Origin: Elymus sibiricus
Taxonomy: Eukaryota > Streptophyta > Magnoliopsida > Poales > Poaceae
Reading direction: 5' to 3'
Assembly: GCA_039707655.1 (NCBI GenBank)
Contig: CM077676.1
Span: 235,536,866 to 235,600,865 of the forward strand
DNA: 64,000 nucleotides
Position numbers and translations under genes: made by a program. Positions 10,029 through 21,702 of the stretch are shown piece by piece (the first letter of the stretch is position 1; the number at the start of each line of letters is the position of its first letter). The notes beneath the pieces are model-generated. The model worked only from the letters and a program-made list of their open reading frames with translations, searched no databases and was not told the origin of the DNA.

Positions 10029-13000
10029 TGTAACACCCCAAAATTTTAATCCATGTTTTTACTAAATAAAATTTTGATTAAAATAAAATTTGGAATTATA
10101 ATAGGTCTTTTGTTAATTTCAGAATCTTTTCTGTTTTCTGTTTTCCAAAATTCTTCCCTCCATATAGAAACATTTGAAAATATTGTGGGATTTGGAAAGC
10201 TTTTCTTAATCATTTTATTTACCTTTTAAAATTCAGTAGGAAATATTTTCATCATAATTTTTCCCCAAAATAATTTATTTAATTACATTTTCAAACTCTG
10301 AAATGCTTCTGTTGCACTAAGACCCTTTTAAATAATTCTTTTAAAATTCCACAATTTTTTTGGAGAGGTCCTATGATGCCTGTAGATCACTTTTATACAA
10401 AAACCCAACTTGGTCTTTTGTAATTTTTGAGCAAACCATCCACTTTTCAATTCTGTCCCATTCTTAGGTTATAACTACAGCCCTAACTTTACTTCCTCAA
10501 ACAAATCTGAAAATTTTCCATCTCATAGTCCTTCCAACCAAACTCTTAAGTCCAGAATATCAGCTCCATTTGCATCTTGCAAGCCCACCAAATAAATCCT
10601 CCCAAGTTTGGGTCCAGAACTGAATTTCAGTAAAACTTGCACTAGCAAGTTGTTTGTTTTCCCAAACCAATTCTACCATCACCTCTAGACTACAATGAGA
10701 CACCATCCTGCCAATTCTCACATCCAACAAAATTCTCTAGGTCACTGTTTCATTTCATCAAACAGCTTGTGGACATGGCTGAAATCTTGCAGCTCTCTGA
10801 ACCCTATGTGGCACTAGCTCCTCTGGCCCAACCAACATGTCCATCACTCCTACCAGACCAGTTTTTGCCACCCTACAAAAAAATAGCTCAATTGGACGAT
10901 TCTAGATCACCCTGGCATTCGGTCGAACACGTGGTGTGCGTGTCCAGAGCGCGGCCAGAGCACGCGTACTGCACCCGATGGCGCCGAGCCCCTATCGCTC
11001 CTCTGCTGCTCCCCTCGCTCGTCCTAGCCCTCCTCTAGATCGTCAGGTCGACCCTGAGCCTTGCCGACACCTCCCCTTGGCTCCTAGCGCCGGCCACCGC
11101 CGACCAACGCCGGCCACCGCCGACGCCGTAGCGGGCACGCCACTGCCCTGGCACCCTGAGCCATCCAGCTTCCCCCCTGGCATAAATTTGGATGGCCAGC
11201 GCCCTCTCCCAACCACGTCGTCCACCACCGAACTCACCGGCCTCACCACCGCCCTACTGTGGTCATAAATGGCCACCGCCGTGACCGGTGAGAACCGCCC
11301 CAGCCGAACCGACCTAGCCAGGCTAGAAAAGCCACCCCAGGCCCCCTCCAGACCGTAGCACCAGTCCTCCCTTACCCTCCCTGAGCCTCACCGAGCAGCA
11401 AACCAACCAGAGCGGTCGTCTTCTTCAACTCCGACCGTTTCAGCCGCTGTCACTCTCCGGTTGATTCCGGCACAACCAGAGCCTTCCCCTCCCTTATCTC
11501 TCCACCATAGATCCCTAGTGGCCCCTAGCCTCCATCCCACCCTTCAATTTCACCGGAGCAAGCTCATGAGCGAAAGCCCCCTTTTGATTCCGCCGGAGCT
11601 CTTCGGGGAAGCTCGCTGCCAGCGACTCCGTCCACTACGGCAACCGTGCCGCACCTCCGCATGATCCCCTCGACCTCCTGATCCTTCCCATATGCTTAGA
11701 TACCCGTGGATCGGCGCTGTTCGCCGGCGAGGATCGCCGGAGCTGCGCCTCTATTCTGCCGGAGAGAGAGGTGCGCGCGAAGACCGGTCAAACCTGACCA
11801 GTGGGCCTGGCGGGCCCACTGTCAGTGACCCATGCTGTGCCGGCTCATCCTGAGTGAAGGCGTAATCTCTGGAGTATGTTTTCGTGTTTAGAAAGCGTAT
11901 TAGATCCGGAAACGTTTTCTTTTAAGATTTTATTTAAAATCAGATTTGACCCTGACTTTGACTAGCTCTAATTTTTAAACCACAACTCCAAATGAATTGA
12001 TTCTTTTTTTCATATTCTTATTTCTTCATCTAGTTTATTTTAGTATTTATTTCAAAAATTTCCAAACAAATTTTTTGTACTGTTTTGTAATTATGTGATA
12101 TTTGCAATATTTTGAAAATAGGAGAAATGGTGGGAAGATAATTTTTGCAAAAATTTGGAGTGAACCAGCACGACCACATACCCAAGGCAAGTATATTGAA
12201 CACTTGATATGATGAAAGTTTGGTTGATTGCTTGCTAGAATTTTGAAACATGATTATGGTGACTCAAATGAAATTTGCATATAGAGGATCATGCATATGT
12301 GGTTCCTAGTCAGTATTTGAGTTCACTTAAACATGAAACATTTGTGCCACACGTGCCTATGCTTGTTCTAACTAATCTGCATGAGAGAATCTGTCACATA
12401 TAAAAGTGACCATGAAACAGATGTCTCGTTGTGACGAGAATGATCAGTGATGGCATGTCGGGACATGCCAGGTGGTGACCCTATTGGGTACTACCAACGA
12501 GATATATTGTGCTAACCACTGCAGGAAAACTTAAACCTCCTGAGTCGACCGTACATCGAGTCTTGTTCTGGTAACCCCCATACTTGATTCGTGTTGCCAC
12601 TTGTCCCTGCCGCAGGTAGGGTATGGTTTAGTAAGTTGTTAACCCCTTTCCTTGAACACACCATACAGAGAGGCCATAGTGGAAGATACCAGTGGCCACT
12701 GGTAGGCATGCCACTTGGTCAGGGGGCATGGGTGTTTCCGTCTGGGCCAAGAGGGGGGCATGCACCCCTTGTTATTGCGCGCGTTATAAATTTTGTGATC
12801 CCATGCTATTCGAGGTGTTGGCCTCCCCGTCTTAGAGTTTTTCTTGGATGATGCCTTGGGTGATTCCGGGCCTTGTGAAAGTTAAGCTGGTATGTGCTGG
12901 TTAGGTGTGTTTTCAACCCAAAGACCGTAATCGGAATTAGTCAATGTCTCAAGGTTGAGTAAAGAAATCCATTACTTGTGGGTAAAGAGTACAACCTCTG

Positions 13001-14284
13001 CAGAGTTCTAAAACCTATTCGAATAACCGTTGTCCATGGTTAAGGGCTACAGTCTGGGTTGGTCAAGTGTCGGTCCCAGTGTCGGTCGTCGGAGGAAATA
13101 ATTAAAATTGAGCATGATTCACTTTTGCAGGATGATTATTATCACTACGGATGCTATCATGAATATTATTGTTAACATGAATATTATTGTGGACTAACCT
13201 TTTTCTCTTATGTGCATTTTTGAGTATCTCTTGGGAAGGTCATGCCACCTGGATACTCATGTTATTACTTTCTTTTCAAGACCTGTCGAGGCGTCGCATT
13301 CAGACACCCGTTTGGCATTTCTTTTCAAGACCTCTCGAGGCGTCGCATTCAGACACCCGTATGGCATTTCTTTTGAAGACCTCTTGAGGCGTTGCATTCA
13401 GACACCTGTTTGGCATTTCTTTTCAAGACCTCTTGAGGCATCGCATTCAGACACCCGTTTGGCATTTCTTTTCAAGACCTCTCGAGGCGTCGCATTCAGA
13501 CACCCGTTTGGCATTACTTTTCAAGACCTTTTTAGGCGTCGCATTCAGACACCCGACTGGCGTTTCATTTTGGAATCCTCGGGCAGTCTAACGCCCAATG
13601 TTCCATTTGGTATTTTATTTCTTGGAATTCTCGGGAGGATTACTGCCCGACGTTCCACTTACACTTTCATTAAGATTCTTTCGGGATGGTTCTATCTCCT
13701 GAAACCCGACTTTAAAATTTTGATAACAACATGATTACATATAGTTTGCTAATATCGGATGGCTAACCTTTATTTTCTATGCAAATATAATACTCTACAT
13801 GATTATACTAAACACTTGCCATGTCATAATATTGTTAAATATGTTTAAAGTTAATTGCATGCATTCTGCGTACTTTTATTATATCTTTTGTCCATGTTGT
13901 TTGCAAGTACATTCAAACGTACTCATTGGCTTGTCCCTGGCTATTGTCTTGGCCAGATCACGAGTCGGAGGAGAACACTATGAAGACACCCCCGGAACCT
14001 AGGAATCGGAGATAGCTGCCACGCGAGATAGGTGTTATCCAAGTCAGCTGTTCCTGTGGGAATGGAGCCCCATCGACGTTGGAGATCCACGAGTCGCTTC
14101 CGTCATCCGCCAGTAGAAATCATTGTGGTACTGAAAGGCCCTTTATGGTCTTGTACTCAAATTCTTGTAACTACTTGGAATTCTGTATCAAGGTAGTGTC
14201 CACCAGCGAACAGTAATCCTGGGGCTGGTGATGACACGTGGGTCATTTGCTGGGATTTTATGTCCCAGAAAACTGGCCCTAACA
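10029..14284 (+). repeat. Solo LTR (about 4.26 kb) of a chromovirus-type gypsy inside Gypsy-R pol
   Basis: Starts TGTAACACCCC and ends CCCTAACA. The Gypsy-R reading frame resumes immediately after it (…VSTT before, LLHEELPPAPP after). No PBS, polypurine tract or coding domain lies inside, so it is an LTR without internal region, as left by LTR-LTR recombination. The flanking pentamers are CCACA (left) and CCATG (right), matching at three of five positions, so the duplication is decayed or the end is off by a few bases. It carries a 49 bp tandem repeat and the CTCTGCAGAG block (12996-13005) also seen in the Gypsy-A and Gypsy-B LTRs. The 10900-11800 part is GC-rich; the rest is AT-rich and non-coding. 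Confidence 0.7.
13255..13560 (+). repeat. 49 bp tandem repeat in the solo LTR
   Basis: Six consecutive units spaced exactly 49 bases apart (the GCGTCGCATT phrase recurs at 13291, 13340, 13389, 13438, 13487 and 13536, with single substitutions in two copies), each holding 'tttcaagacc' and 'cagacacccg'. Two more diverged units extend to about 13660. The unit has few stop triplets in any frame, so it creates a spurious 174-codon ORF. Confidence 0.85.
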
Positions 14285-15633
14285 CCATGTTGCTTCACGA
14301 AGAGCTCCCACCCGCACCACCCACGGGCACGCCAGACTGCGGCCCAGCCTCAGTTGCCCGCCTGCTGCTGGCGCTGGAGCCTCAAGCGGACAGCTGGGCC
14401 GCTGAGTTCAAGGCTTACTTGCTTCATGGCACCCTCTCGGAGAAGGATTCAGAGGTAGAGCGTGTGGGCCGCCAGGCCACCACGTACTACTTGAAGGATG
14501 GCGAGCTGTACCACAGGCGCCCCAATGGCATCTCGCTGCGGTGCATCTCTCAAGAACAAGGTCGCGAGCTACTCGCCGACATCCATGGAGGAGACTATGG
14601 CCACCACTCCTCATCGCGCACCCTTGCCAGCAAGGTGTTCCGTAGCGGCTTCTACTGGCCCGCCGCGCTCCATGACGCCATCGAGCTCATCCAATCCTGT
14701 GAAGCTTGCCAGTTCCACGCCAAGCTAATCCACCAGCCGGCACAGGACCTTCAGATGATCCCTCTCTCATGGCCCTTCGCGGTCTGGGGGCTGGATATTC
14801 TGGGACCCTTCCCTAGCGCAGCCAGCGGCTACCACTACCTCTACGTCGCCATCGACAAGTTCACCAAGTGGGCAGAGGTCGAGCCCGTGCACACCATCCT
14901 GGCAGGCTCTGCCATCAAGTTCATCAAGGGCCTCGTGAGCCGCTTTGGTGTCCCCAACCGCATCATCACCGACAACGGCTCCCAATTCACAAGCGGACTC
15001 TTCAAGTCATACTGCGCCAGCCTCGGCACACAGATCTGATACGCCTCTGTGGCGCACCCACGAAGCAATGGCCTGGCCGAGTGTGCCAACACTGAGGTCC
15101 TCAAGGGCCTAAAGACAAGAAGCTTCAAGAAAAAGCTCGAAGCCTGTGGCAAGGGCTGGCTTGATGAGCTGCAGTCTGTGCTGTGGTCGATCCGCACGAC
15201 AGCAACCAAGCCTACTGGTGAGACCCCCTTCTTCCTCGTCTACGGAGCTGAAGCAGTCCTCCCTTCTGAGCTCAAGCACGGCTCTCCGCGAGTCCTCGAC
15301 TTCGATGAGGCTCGTCAGGACGGCTCGCGAGAGGCCGACCTGCTACTCCTCGAGGAAACCCGTCGCCAGGCCGCCCTGCGCACCGCAAGATACCAGCAGG
15401 CTTTGCGTCGCTATCATAGCCGCAACATCCGCCCGCGCACCCTCGAAGCTGGCGATCTCGTCCTGAGAAGGATCCTCTCTAGAGAAGGACTCCACAAGCT
15501 CTCACTCATGTGGAAAGGCCCTTTCAGGGTTGCTCATCCTTCCAGGCCCGGCGCCGCCCGACTGGAGACGGAGGACGGAGTCCCCGTGCCCAACACATGG
15601 AACATCCAACACCTCCGCAAGTTCTACCCATGA
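14285..15633 (+). pseudogene. pol: Integrase region of Gypsy-R
   Basis: Second half of the polyprotein interrupted by the solo LTR. It has the zinc-binding region (HGGDYGHHSSSRT … CEACQFHAK). The DDE catalytic core follows: Asp in WGLDILGPF (codon 14794-14796), Asp in TDNGSQF (14971-14973) and Glu in NGLAECAN (15079-15081). A C-terminal part ends WNIQHLRKFYP and TGA at 15631-15633. One premature TGA lies at 15037-15039, where related proteins have Cys. All three catalytic residues are present, but the protein cannot be made from this copy. It would have inserted element cDNA into chromosomes. Confidence 0.8.
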
Positions 15634-15895
15634 CCCTCACGTGTACGAATGAAGTGGAGCAGTACACGCTCCGGAGCCTCTCATTGCGTTCGCCTGATGG
15701 GCCGGCGAGAGCTCCCGCCCATGCCCAGTGGAAGCTCCATGCTCCACGCTGGCGGAACGTCCCACGCCTAGTGGAAACCCCATGCTCAGCGCTGGTGAAA
15801 CAATCGAGCTGAGGGTGCCCCATGGGCTGCACCAACCTCACGCTGACCCGTGTCGGACACGGCAGCCTCTTCTCTTTTGGATGTGAAACTAAGGA
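15634..15895 (+). other. 3' non-coding remnant of Gypsy-R
   Basis: About 260 bases after the integrase stop with no recognisable polypurine tract or LTR. It ends where similarity to the Gypsy-A LTR begins. Short GGAGCC- and CATGCTC-like phrases repeat imperfectly (15670-15790). Confidence 0.5.
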
Positions 15896-18500
15896 CACAC
15901 AGTGCCCTAGTGGCCGACCGCGCGTGCTCATCCCGCGTCTGCTCCTCTGGCGCTCCACTAGCTCTCTCATGTCGCCGTCCGAGCTCGCCCGTGTGCCACG
16001 CGTCCGCGGTTTGCCAGAACTCCGGCCATCTCGTCCGTGGCGGCACTCGAGCTCGGGCAGCTCCGTCCGCCTATATAAGCCCTCCCTGGCCGCAGCTCTC
16101 CTCACTTCTTCACCTCTACCTCTCTCAATCGACCACCAGAGCCACTCCAGCGAGCTCAAGGGGTCTTCTTCTTCCTCTCCGACCGGAGCTCCGCCATTCG
16201 GCCTCCACCTCGGCTAGCCCCCTCCAGTGCCCCTCCGCCCGTTCCAGTACCACCATCGAGCTCCTGGAAGCTCTCTGACCCTTCCCAGCCTCTCTCCCAA
16301 GTCAATCATCGCCGGAGTCGTCGATCTCGCCGGCGCTGTCCGGCCGCCTCACGTCGAGCTACGGGTACCGGCGTGCTCGCCGCGGAGTGCCCGATCCATC
16401 CCCTCCACCCCCCTGCTCCGGTGCTGCCTCCTCGCCGCCGTCCGACGCCGGTAAGCGCCGCCGCCCTCTGTTCTCCCTCCATCTCTTTTCAAACTGACAG
16501 GGTGACCCCACCCGTCAGCCTCCCACCTCCCCGCCAAAACGTTTTTAATTGAAGGCGTATTCAGCCTTTACGCCTTCGACGTCACCCCTCCTGAGATTTT
16601 CTGGAATTTCCAGAAATTCATTCTAAATCCAGTTTGACCACAACTTTGACCTTGAATAACTCCTAAACTACAAGTCCAAATGAACTGATTCTTTTTGCAT
16701 TATTTTTCTTTTGAGCTCCTCTATTTTCTGGTAGAGTTTGGTATTTTTGTCTTCTGTCTAGAATTTCTGGATAGAAGTATTTACTTTATGTAATATTTAT
16801 AAATGCTTGCAAAAATATTTTTCCAAAGTGTTTGTTGAGTGTTGGTGAAGACCAGGAGCTCTTCCACTCTCTTTTGGAGCAAGGCAAGCCACACCCTCCA
16901 TTTGCATGATTGCAATGCAATGTCATGGTTATTTGAATAAATTTGCTTTATACTGCATTATTTAGGAATGATTTATTCATGGCATTATGTTGGGATAATA
17001 TGTGATTTTGCTACTGCCATGATGATGCTTGGATTTCTAGGACTAATGCTTTGCAGATTAAGGGTGGCATGCTGTCATTGGATTACTAGTGATAGTAGTA
17101 TGCTTTCGTCATGATCCTGTTGAATTTTTATATTATTGGAGTTCATAATAATGATATGGACATTTTATTCTTTGGATTATTTGGATGGATATTGCTATGA
17201 CTTGCATCACAGATTGATATATTATATTGGAGTAATAGTTCTATCACAGATATATCTTGAGGATCAAATCCGTCATTTCGTTGGTCAGGTGCCACCGAAT
17301 CGAGCTCACCAGTCCAGCTGCACTTGCCTGGATGGGGAGGCCCTAATTCGGTCTATTGTCATGCCTCTCGCTAGTACCTCCAACTAGGGAAGGTTATGTG
17401 CTCTTGCTGCCCTGGCCCGGTAGGCGGTCATAACCTTGTGTGCCCGAGTTATGTTGTACCCGGGTGTCCCCGTTTGGGACGAGGTTGTTTTGTTTGGCCC
17501 CGGCGGTGGCAGCCACAGAGGTGGCGGATGTCACGAGTTGACATCGGGGCCACCCATGACATAGCCCAAAGGGGAGTTTGTCGGGAGTGGCTGGGAGAGT
17601 GTCATGCAATAGATTGGTTTTGTCGGAATATCGTTGGTCCACCCGAATGGGAGCACGAGGCCATGAGTTCCGTAGTGTGGGTACAGTGTACTAACCTCTG
17701 CAGAGTGTATAAACCATCGATAGTCGCATCCTCGGATATGGACACAGTTTGTTGTAGGTCACACCATTCGATCAACACTCACGATGACGGAATGACTTAT
17801 ATTATGATTTATAGTTGTATATGAGTAAGTAACAGTTTGGCAGGATACCGATGAGGTTATGGTGATGATCTTGAGGATGATCATCGGATCGTGATGGGAT
17901 CACGTGGTGATCACGAGGATATATTGGTCACGAGGTGATCGAGATGGTTTATTGCTTGGCCAGATAGCCAAGGGTGAGACGGTCCCTGTGACCCAAGATG
18001 ATGGTCCATTAAGTGATTCTAGCAGTATTATATCATGTTTAAATATTTGCTTCCATGCCATGGTAGTCTATTACAAGTTAACCTGTTAATGCTATGTGTT
18101 GTTTTGCCTTGATGCTTTTGGTTGTTGTGAGCTTGCGAGTACATTCAAAGTACTCACCTGGCGTGTCATGCCAGTTTGCATGTGATGCCGTGATTGATTG
18201 CTTGTCGAGGATTCCATTCGTGTGAGCTAGACCGTGTCCCAGCCAGAGTCCCTGCGGAGTGGAGTGCACCACCGTCGTCGTCGTTCCGCTGCTGCGAGTT
18301 GTTCCGCTGCTAGCATAGAGCTACCTTAGCAGGCGTAGTGTCGCCGTGCCGTTGTAATCTTTGTAATGACAGACCTTTGTACCCTTATCATTGGTAATGA
18401 GAGCTGATTTGTTCTATGCTAAGCAGTGCCGTATTCTAATAGACTCGATTTCTGGGCTGGAATACGGGGTGTTCCGGTCCCTCTGAGCCGGGGTGCCACA
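15896..18500 (+). repeat. 5' LTR of Gypsy-A, truncated at its left end
   Basis: From 15896 to about 17367 it matches 54915-56413 closely, allowing one ~38 bp gap near 16340. It ends GGTGCCACA before a primer binding site. The missing first ~1.5 kb can be inferred from the 3' LTR copy (21703-23236), so the full LTR was about 4.1 kb. The CTCTGCAGAG palindrome is at 17696-17705. Confidence 0.8.
16072..16078 (+). promoter_or_regulatory. TATA box in Gypsy-A LTR
   Basis: TATATAAGCC followed by CCTCCC; the second LTR copy has TATATAATCC at the matching place (about 55081), so the motif is conserved between copies. Confidence 0.55.
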
Positions 18501-18505
18501 ACTGT

Positions 18506-18520
18506 TGGTATCAGAGCAGG
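18506..18520 (+). other. Primer binding site of Gypsy-A (initiator tRNA-Met type)
   Basis: TGGTATCAGAGCAGG five bases after the LTR end. TGGTATCAGAGC is the classical complement of the 3' end of plant tRNA-iMet used by many plant LTR elements. It also fixes the LTR end and the orientation. Confidence 0.85.
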
Positions 18521-18670
18521 TCTGGCTGTAGGACGCCCTAGTCAGCGCGAGCGTTAGAAATCGGTAGTATAGAGTCTAGCCTGCTTGTTGCATTTGATTG
18601 CTGCACTTGGTTGTTGCATAGCATGCATATAGATTTCGTCTTTTTCTAACCGTCTATTCCATGAGTGTAG

Positions 18671-19261
18671 ATGGTTGCCGTTCCTATTGAGTTCAACGCA
18701 GCCCCTGCACCACTCAGCTTCGCATCCCTACTTCGTGATGTATGGCATAGCCTCCATCCCAATGGAGATATGCCGAGGTATCAAGTTTTCGAGGTTCCGC
18801 TTGGAGGGAGACTACTGGAGTATGTCGCCCATGTTTTTCTGGAGGCCAGAATCCCTATCGGAAGATGTATCTACCGATTCCATGGTAGATATGATGCCAC
18901 TCCAGATCGCGCAGTTCAACTCGCAGCCCTGGCAGGAATTACGGGTCTTCGTCATCAAGAGCTGGTGATGCAAGAAAACTGTGCTTATCAATACTACCCT
19001 ACCTTAGCCGAGAACCGCAGGCAAGTCAGGTTCCCCTCTGCTCGCCCTAATGATGATGTGGCCATCCCATCCATGTCTCGCTTCATGACAGCCGAGTATA
19101 TGCTGATTGCTGAGCTAGTCCGAGACGCGACCAGGGCCAGGAGATTGCTCGGTGCTGCAATGGCTCCACCCCCAATGCCTCCTCCATCGGCTTCTGCACC
19201 TCCAGCATCAACTGCTCCACCCACCCCTCCACCAGCTGCTTTGTCAGCTACCCAGCTTTAG
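18671..19261 (+). CDS. Leader ORF (ORF1) of Gypsy-A, function unknown
   Basis: An intact 196-codon ORF starting 165 bases after the PBS, preceded by a pyrimidine-rich stretch and TGTAG directly before the ATG. The body (to about residue 165) looks globular and ends in a Pro/Ala/Ser-rich tail. No gag, protease or RT motif is seen. Its middle, YRFHG…AALAGITGLRHQEL…YQYYPTL, resembles in spacing the leader ORF of Gypsy-B (YRFTD…QIAGLHQDEL…FRYFTF), which also starts 162 bases after its PBS. I infer that the two are distant homologues. In Gypsy-A this is the only coding region left, so it may be kept for a cis role, or may simply be the part not yet lost. Gag is unlikely, since Gypsy-B carries a separate gag as well. 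Confidence 0.6.
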   Translation: MVAVPIEFNAAPAPLSFASLLRDVWHSLHPNGDMPRYQVFEVPLGGRLLEYVAHVFLEARIPIGRCIYRFHGRYDATPDRAVQLAALAGITGLRHQELVMQENCAYQYYPTLAENRRQVRFPSARPNDDVAIPSMSRFMTAEYMLIAELVRDATRARRLLGAAMAPPPMPPPSASAPPASTAPPTPPPAALSATQL

Positions 19262-21688
19262 TTTGTTCGTAGTGCATTAGTATCCGTATAGTTCATGTTG
19301 CATCAGTTGTAGTAACATGCATGTTGTGGTGTGTGTTGAGTAGTTATGAATGCAGTATCACTTATGGATGCTTGTGTGCCTGATGTGTGCCGTTGTTCGA
19401 TTTAGTTGTTTTTCTTTGTTGTTTCTTTTGGGCCTTTGGTGTTACCTTATTCCCTCTTATGAAAGTTGCTCATCAATCACCATCGGACCCGAAGAAGCAA
19501 TGAGGATCTCAATTATTTGGAAGCTCAGCTAAAAAGTATGGCACTCTCAGTTGACTGCATTTTACTAGGGATATAAATGGTAGTCGGGATCCATTATCAG
19601 CATCAAGTCTACACCAGTGCATAATTTTCACAGCAATAATGATCAAACCAGCAAGAAAACAAGTCAAGTACAAGGTCAATGATATGGTTCCCGTCGAAGG
19701 TATGGACATATATATAAAGATTTGTTTCAACCACGGGTGAAACTTGAAATATGTTCTCCTCCGAAAGGAAGCCAGAAGGGGCTATGAGTTCAATATTCAG
19801 CAAGGAAGACAGTCAGGCAATGTAACCAACAGCAAAATGTTATGGGTATGTATACATCATTCAGTCCGCGGATCACAGTATGAAGACTCTGGTGTAAGGA
19901 ACTCAGCCTTCCTCCACACGCTACCGGAAGAAGCTTATGGTGCAAGGCTCCTCAAGTTTCCTCTGTACGACACATGGACAACTTCCTGCCCAAGATACCC
20001 AGTCTTCCACTACAAACTACCTCGGTGAAAGCTTTCGGCATAAGGCAGTTAATCTTACTCAATACGCAACCAGAGGAGAAGCTTCTCAGGCATGGAACCT
20101 AGCCTTCTCCAGCACGCTACCACGACTGAAGCTTCGAGCGTAAGGTATCCAGCCTTCTTCAGCAAGCAATCCAGTCTCCTTCAGCACCGCATTACACACC
20201 ATCCTCAGTACAGCTACAAGATATTACACAGTGAGTTGGCAGTATATGACAGGGCAACTTTAGAATCAAGTCCGCGATAGTCTGGGCAAAAATCAGTCAG
20301 GACATATGCAGTTAATTTCAGATTTCAGAGCATGCATCCCAGATCGTGCAAGTCACTCATACAAGGATACAACTTTGTTCAAAAGAATCTACCAAAAGAA
20401 GGACAGGATGCAACAACTCCATAATTTATGCCAGAGGAAGCAAAGATAGATCTACGTCTCATGTAAATCAACAAATGGTGAAGTAAGCAGGCTTGAAACA
20501 ACAGTTTTGACAGTGACTACAACGGGCAGTTTCTCGACACCGGAGAAGGTGGTATCACGGATTCTCGTTACAGCCTTGCCTGATCAGCTCAAACAACGCA
20601 CTCTGTACCAACTATAGGATATGCCTATGAGGACTCGTTTCATGTGCAAGAATAAGGTATTGCACCCACAACGACTATGGTCACAAGAAGAACTGAGAAT
20701 ATATAAAGGTGGCCAAGCTCTTTCCGCAAGGGATTCCAACAAACCAAATACTGACAATCAGGGAATAAGTCTAATAGCAAAATATGATAATTACTGCACG
20801 ACCAACAGGGCCCGGGTACCCAAGTCTGATTGAGACCATGATTCCATAAAAATCAACATGGACATACACTCAGAAGCCTGCCCTATTCCATAAGGACCTC
20901 ATGTCACCCCAACCTGTTTGTCCAATTACACATGTGTGGAATGGTCAGTGTGGAATATCCAAGTCTGTTTCATCAGATGCAAGATTCCTTACTCGCTTCA
21001 GCGTGTTGACTTCAGCGACCGGGTTAAAATATCTTACAGCCTTGTAACACCGATGACAATACCGACAGCATGGGTAAGTCAAGAGCCGAGTGCCTAGCTC
21101 AGATCAGGTGCTCTCACGTGAAGAACTGAGTACAAGGACAGCTTGTCATGAAAAATATTTTCTCGCCAGAACAACGGTCAGTCCAGTCTCAAGATGCTAT
21201 GGCTCAAGATATGTTACAAATATAAGGCTGTACCCCTTTATACTCCTCACAACAGGAGACAGTCCGACCTTCGGTACACATTGCAAGACCAACAAACAAA
21301 TCCAGATTGCTTCAGTATCACCTACGGGCAGTCAGATCCCATCAATAGAACAACTATGATTCTCAGTATTGTTTGAACCTGGAAGACACCCATCTATTTG
21401 AGCAAACCGATGGGAGTTAAAAGTTTTCATGCCCACAGAACATTAATTCTCGGGATATTACCGGCAGACATGGAACCATCCAAGTCAGCATAAGGTTTGA
21501 CATATGAAGAGAGACCCGTCAGGATTTTGGGTAAGGTGAAGTAAACCACCCCAAAGCAAGGTAATCAGATCATATAAAATCTCACGGGGGAAACAACATA
21601 CAAAGGAAAAGGATACCTGAGTTGGAAACGGTTTCCTTAAGTCATACTTGTTCCCTGAGTAAACAAATCTCGAGGACGAGATTTTTGT
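19262..21688 (+). other. Non-coding internal region of Gypsy-A in place of gag-pol
   Basis: About 2.4 kb without retroviral domains and without an ORF above ~95 codons. Between 19870 and 20170 a phrase of the type 'ctaccggaagaagctt … aaggctcctcaag' recurs in diverged form about four times. This resembles the large internal non-coding stretches of LARD-type derivatives that depend on an autonomous relative. Confidence 0.55.
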
Positions 21689-21702
21689 AAGGGGGGTAGG
21701 TT
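21689..21702 (+). other. Polypurine tract of Gypsy-A with upstream hairpin
   Basis: AAGGGGGGTAGGTT lies directly before the 3' LTR. Just upstream, AAATCTCG (21665-21672), loop AGGA, CGAGATTT (21677-21684) forms a perfect 8 bp inverted repeat; the same arrangement is found in Gypsy-B. Confidence 0.75.

Larger units (their letters stand above)
4520..15895 (+). mobile_element. Tat/Retand-like Ty3-gypsy element (Gypsy-R), decayed and lacking its 3' LTR
   Basis: Order is 5' LTR, PBS, gag, protease, RT, RNase H, [solo LTR insertion], integrase, then ~260 bp of 3' non-coding sequence. The gag style, the DGG protease motif and the GCCAGGTAGGGGG primer site fit the non-chromoviral Tat/Retand branch of plant gypsy elements. 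No copy of the 5' LTR start (TGTCGGGCCATTGG) is visible after the integrase. Homology to the Gypsy-A LTR starts near 15896, so the 3' end was removed. Many stops and at least two frameshifts make it inactive. Confidence 0.8.

Noticed and set aside
13255..13560. CRISPR-like array
   Set aside because: Units are near-identical over their whole length with no unique spacers, in a plant retrotransposon LTR.
13210..13734. 174-codon plus-strand ORF
   Set aside because: It is produced by the 49 bp tandem repeat read in rotating frames; no protein family resemblance.
19744..20280. ORFs of 60-94 codons in the Gypsy-A internal region
   Set aside because: Short, overlapping in different frames, with no motif; consistent with non-coding filler.
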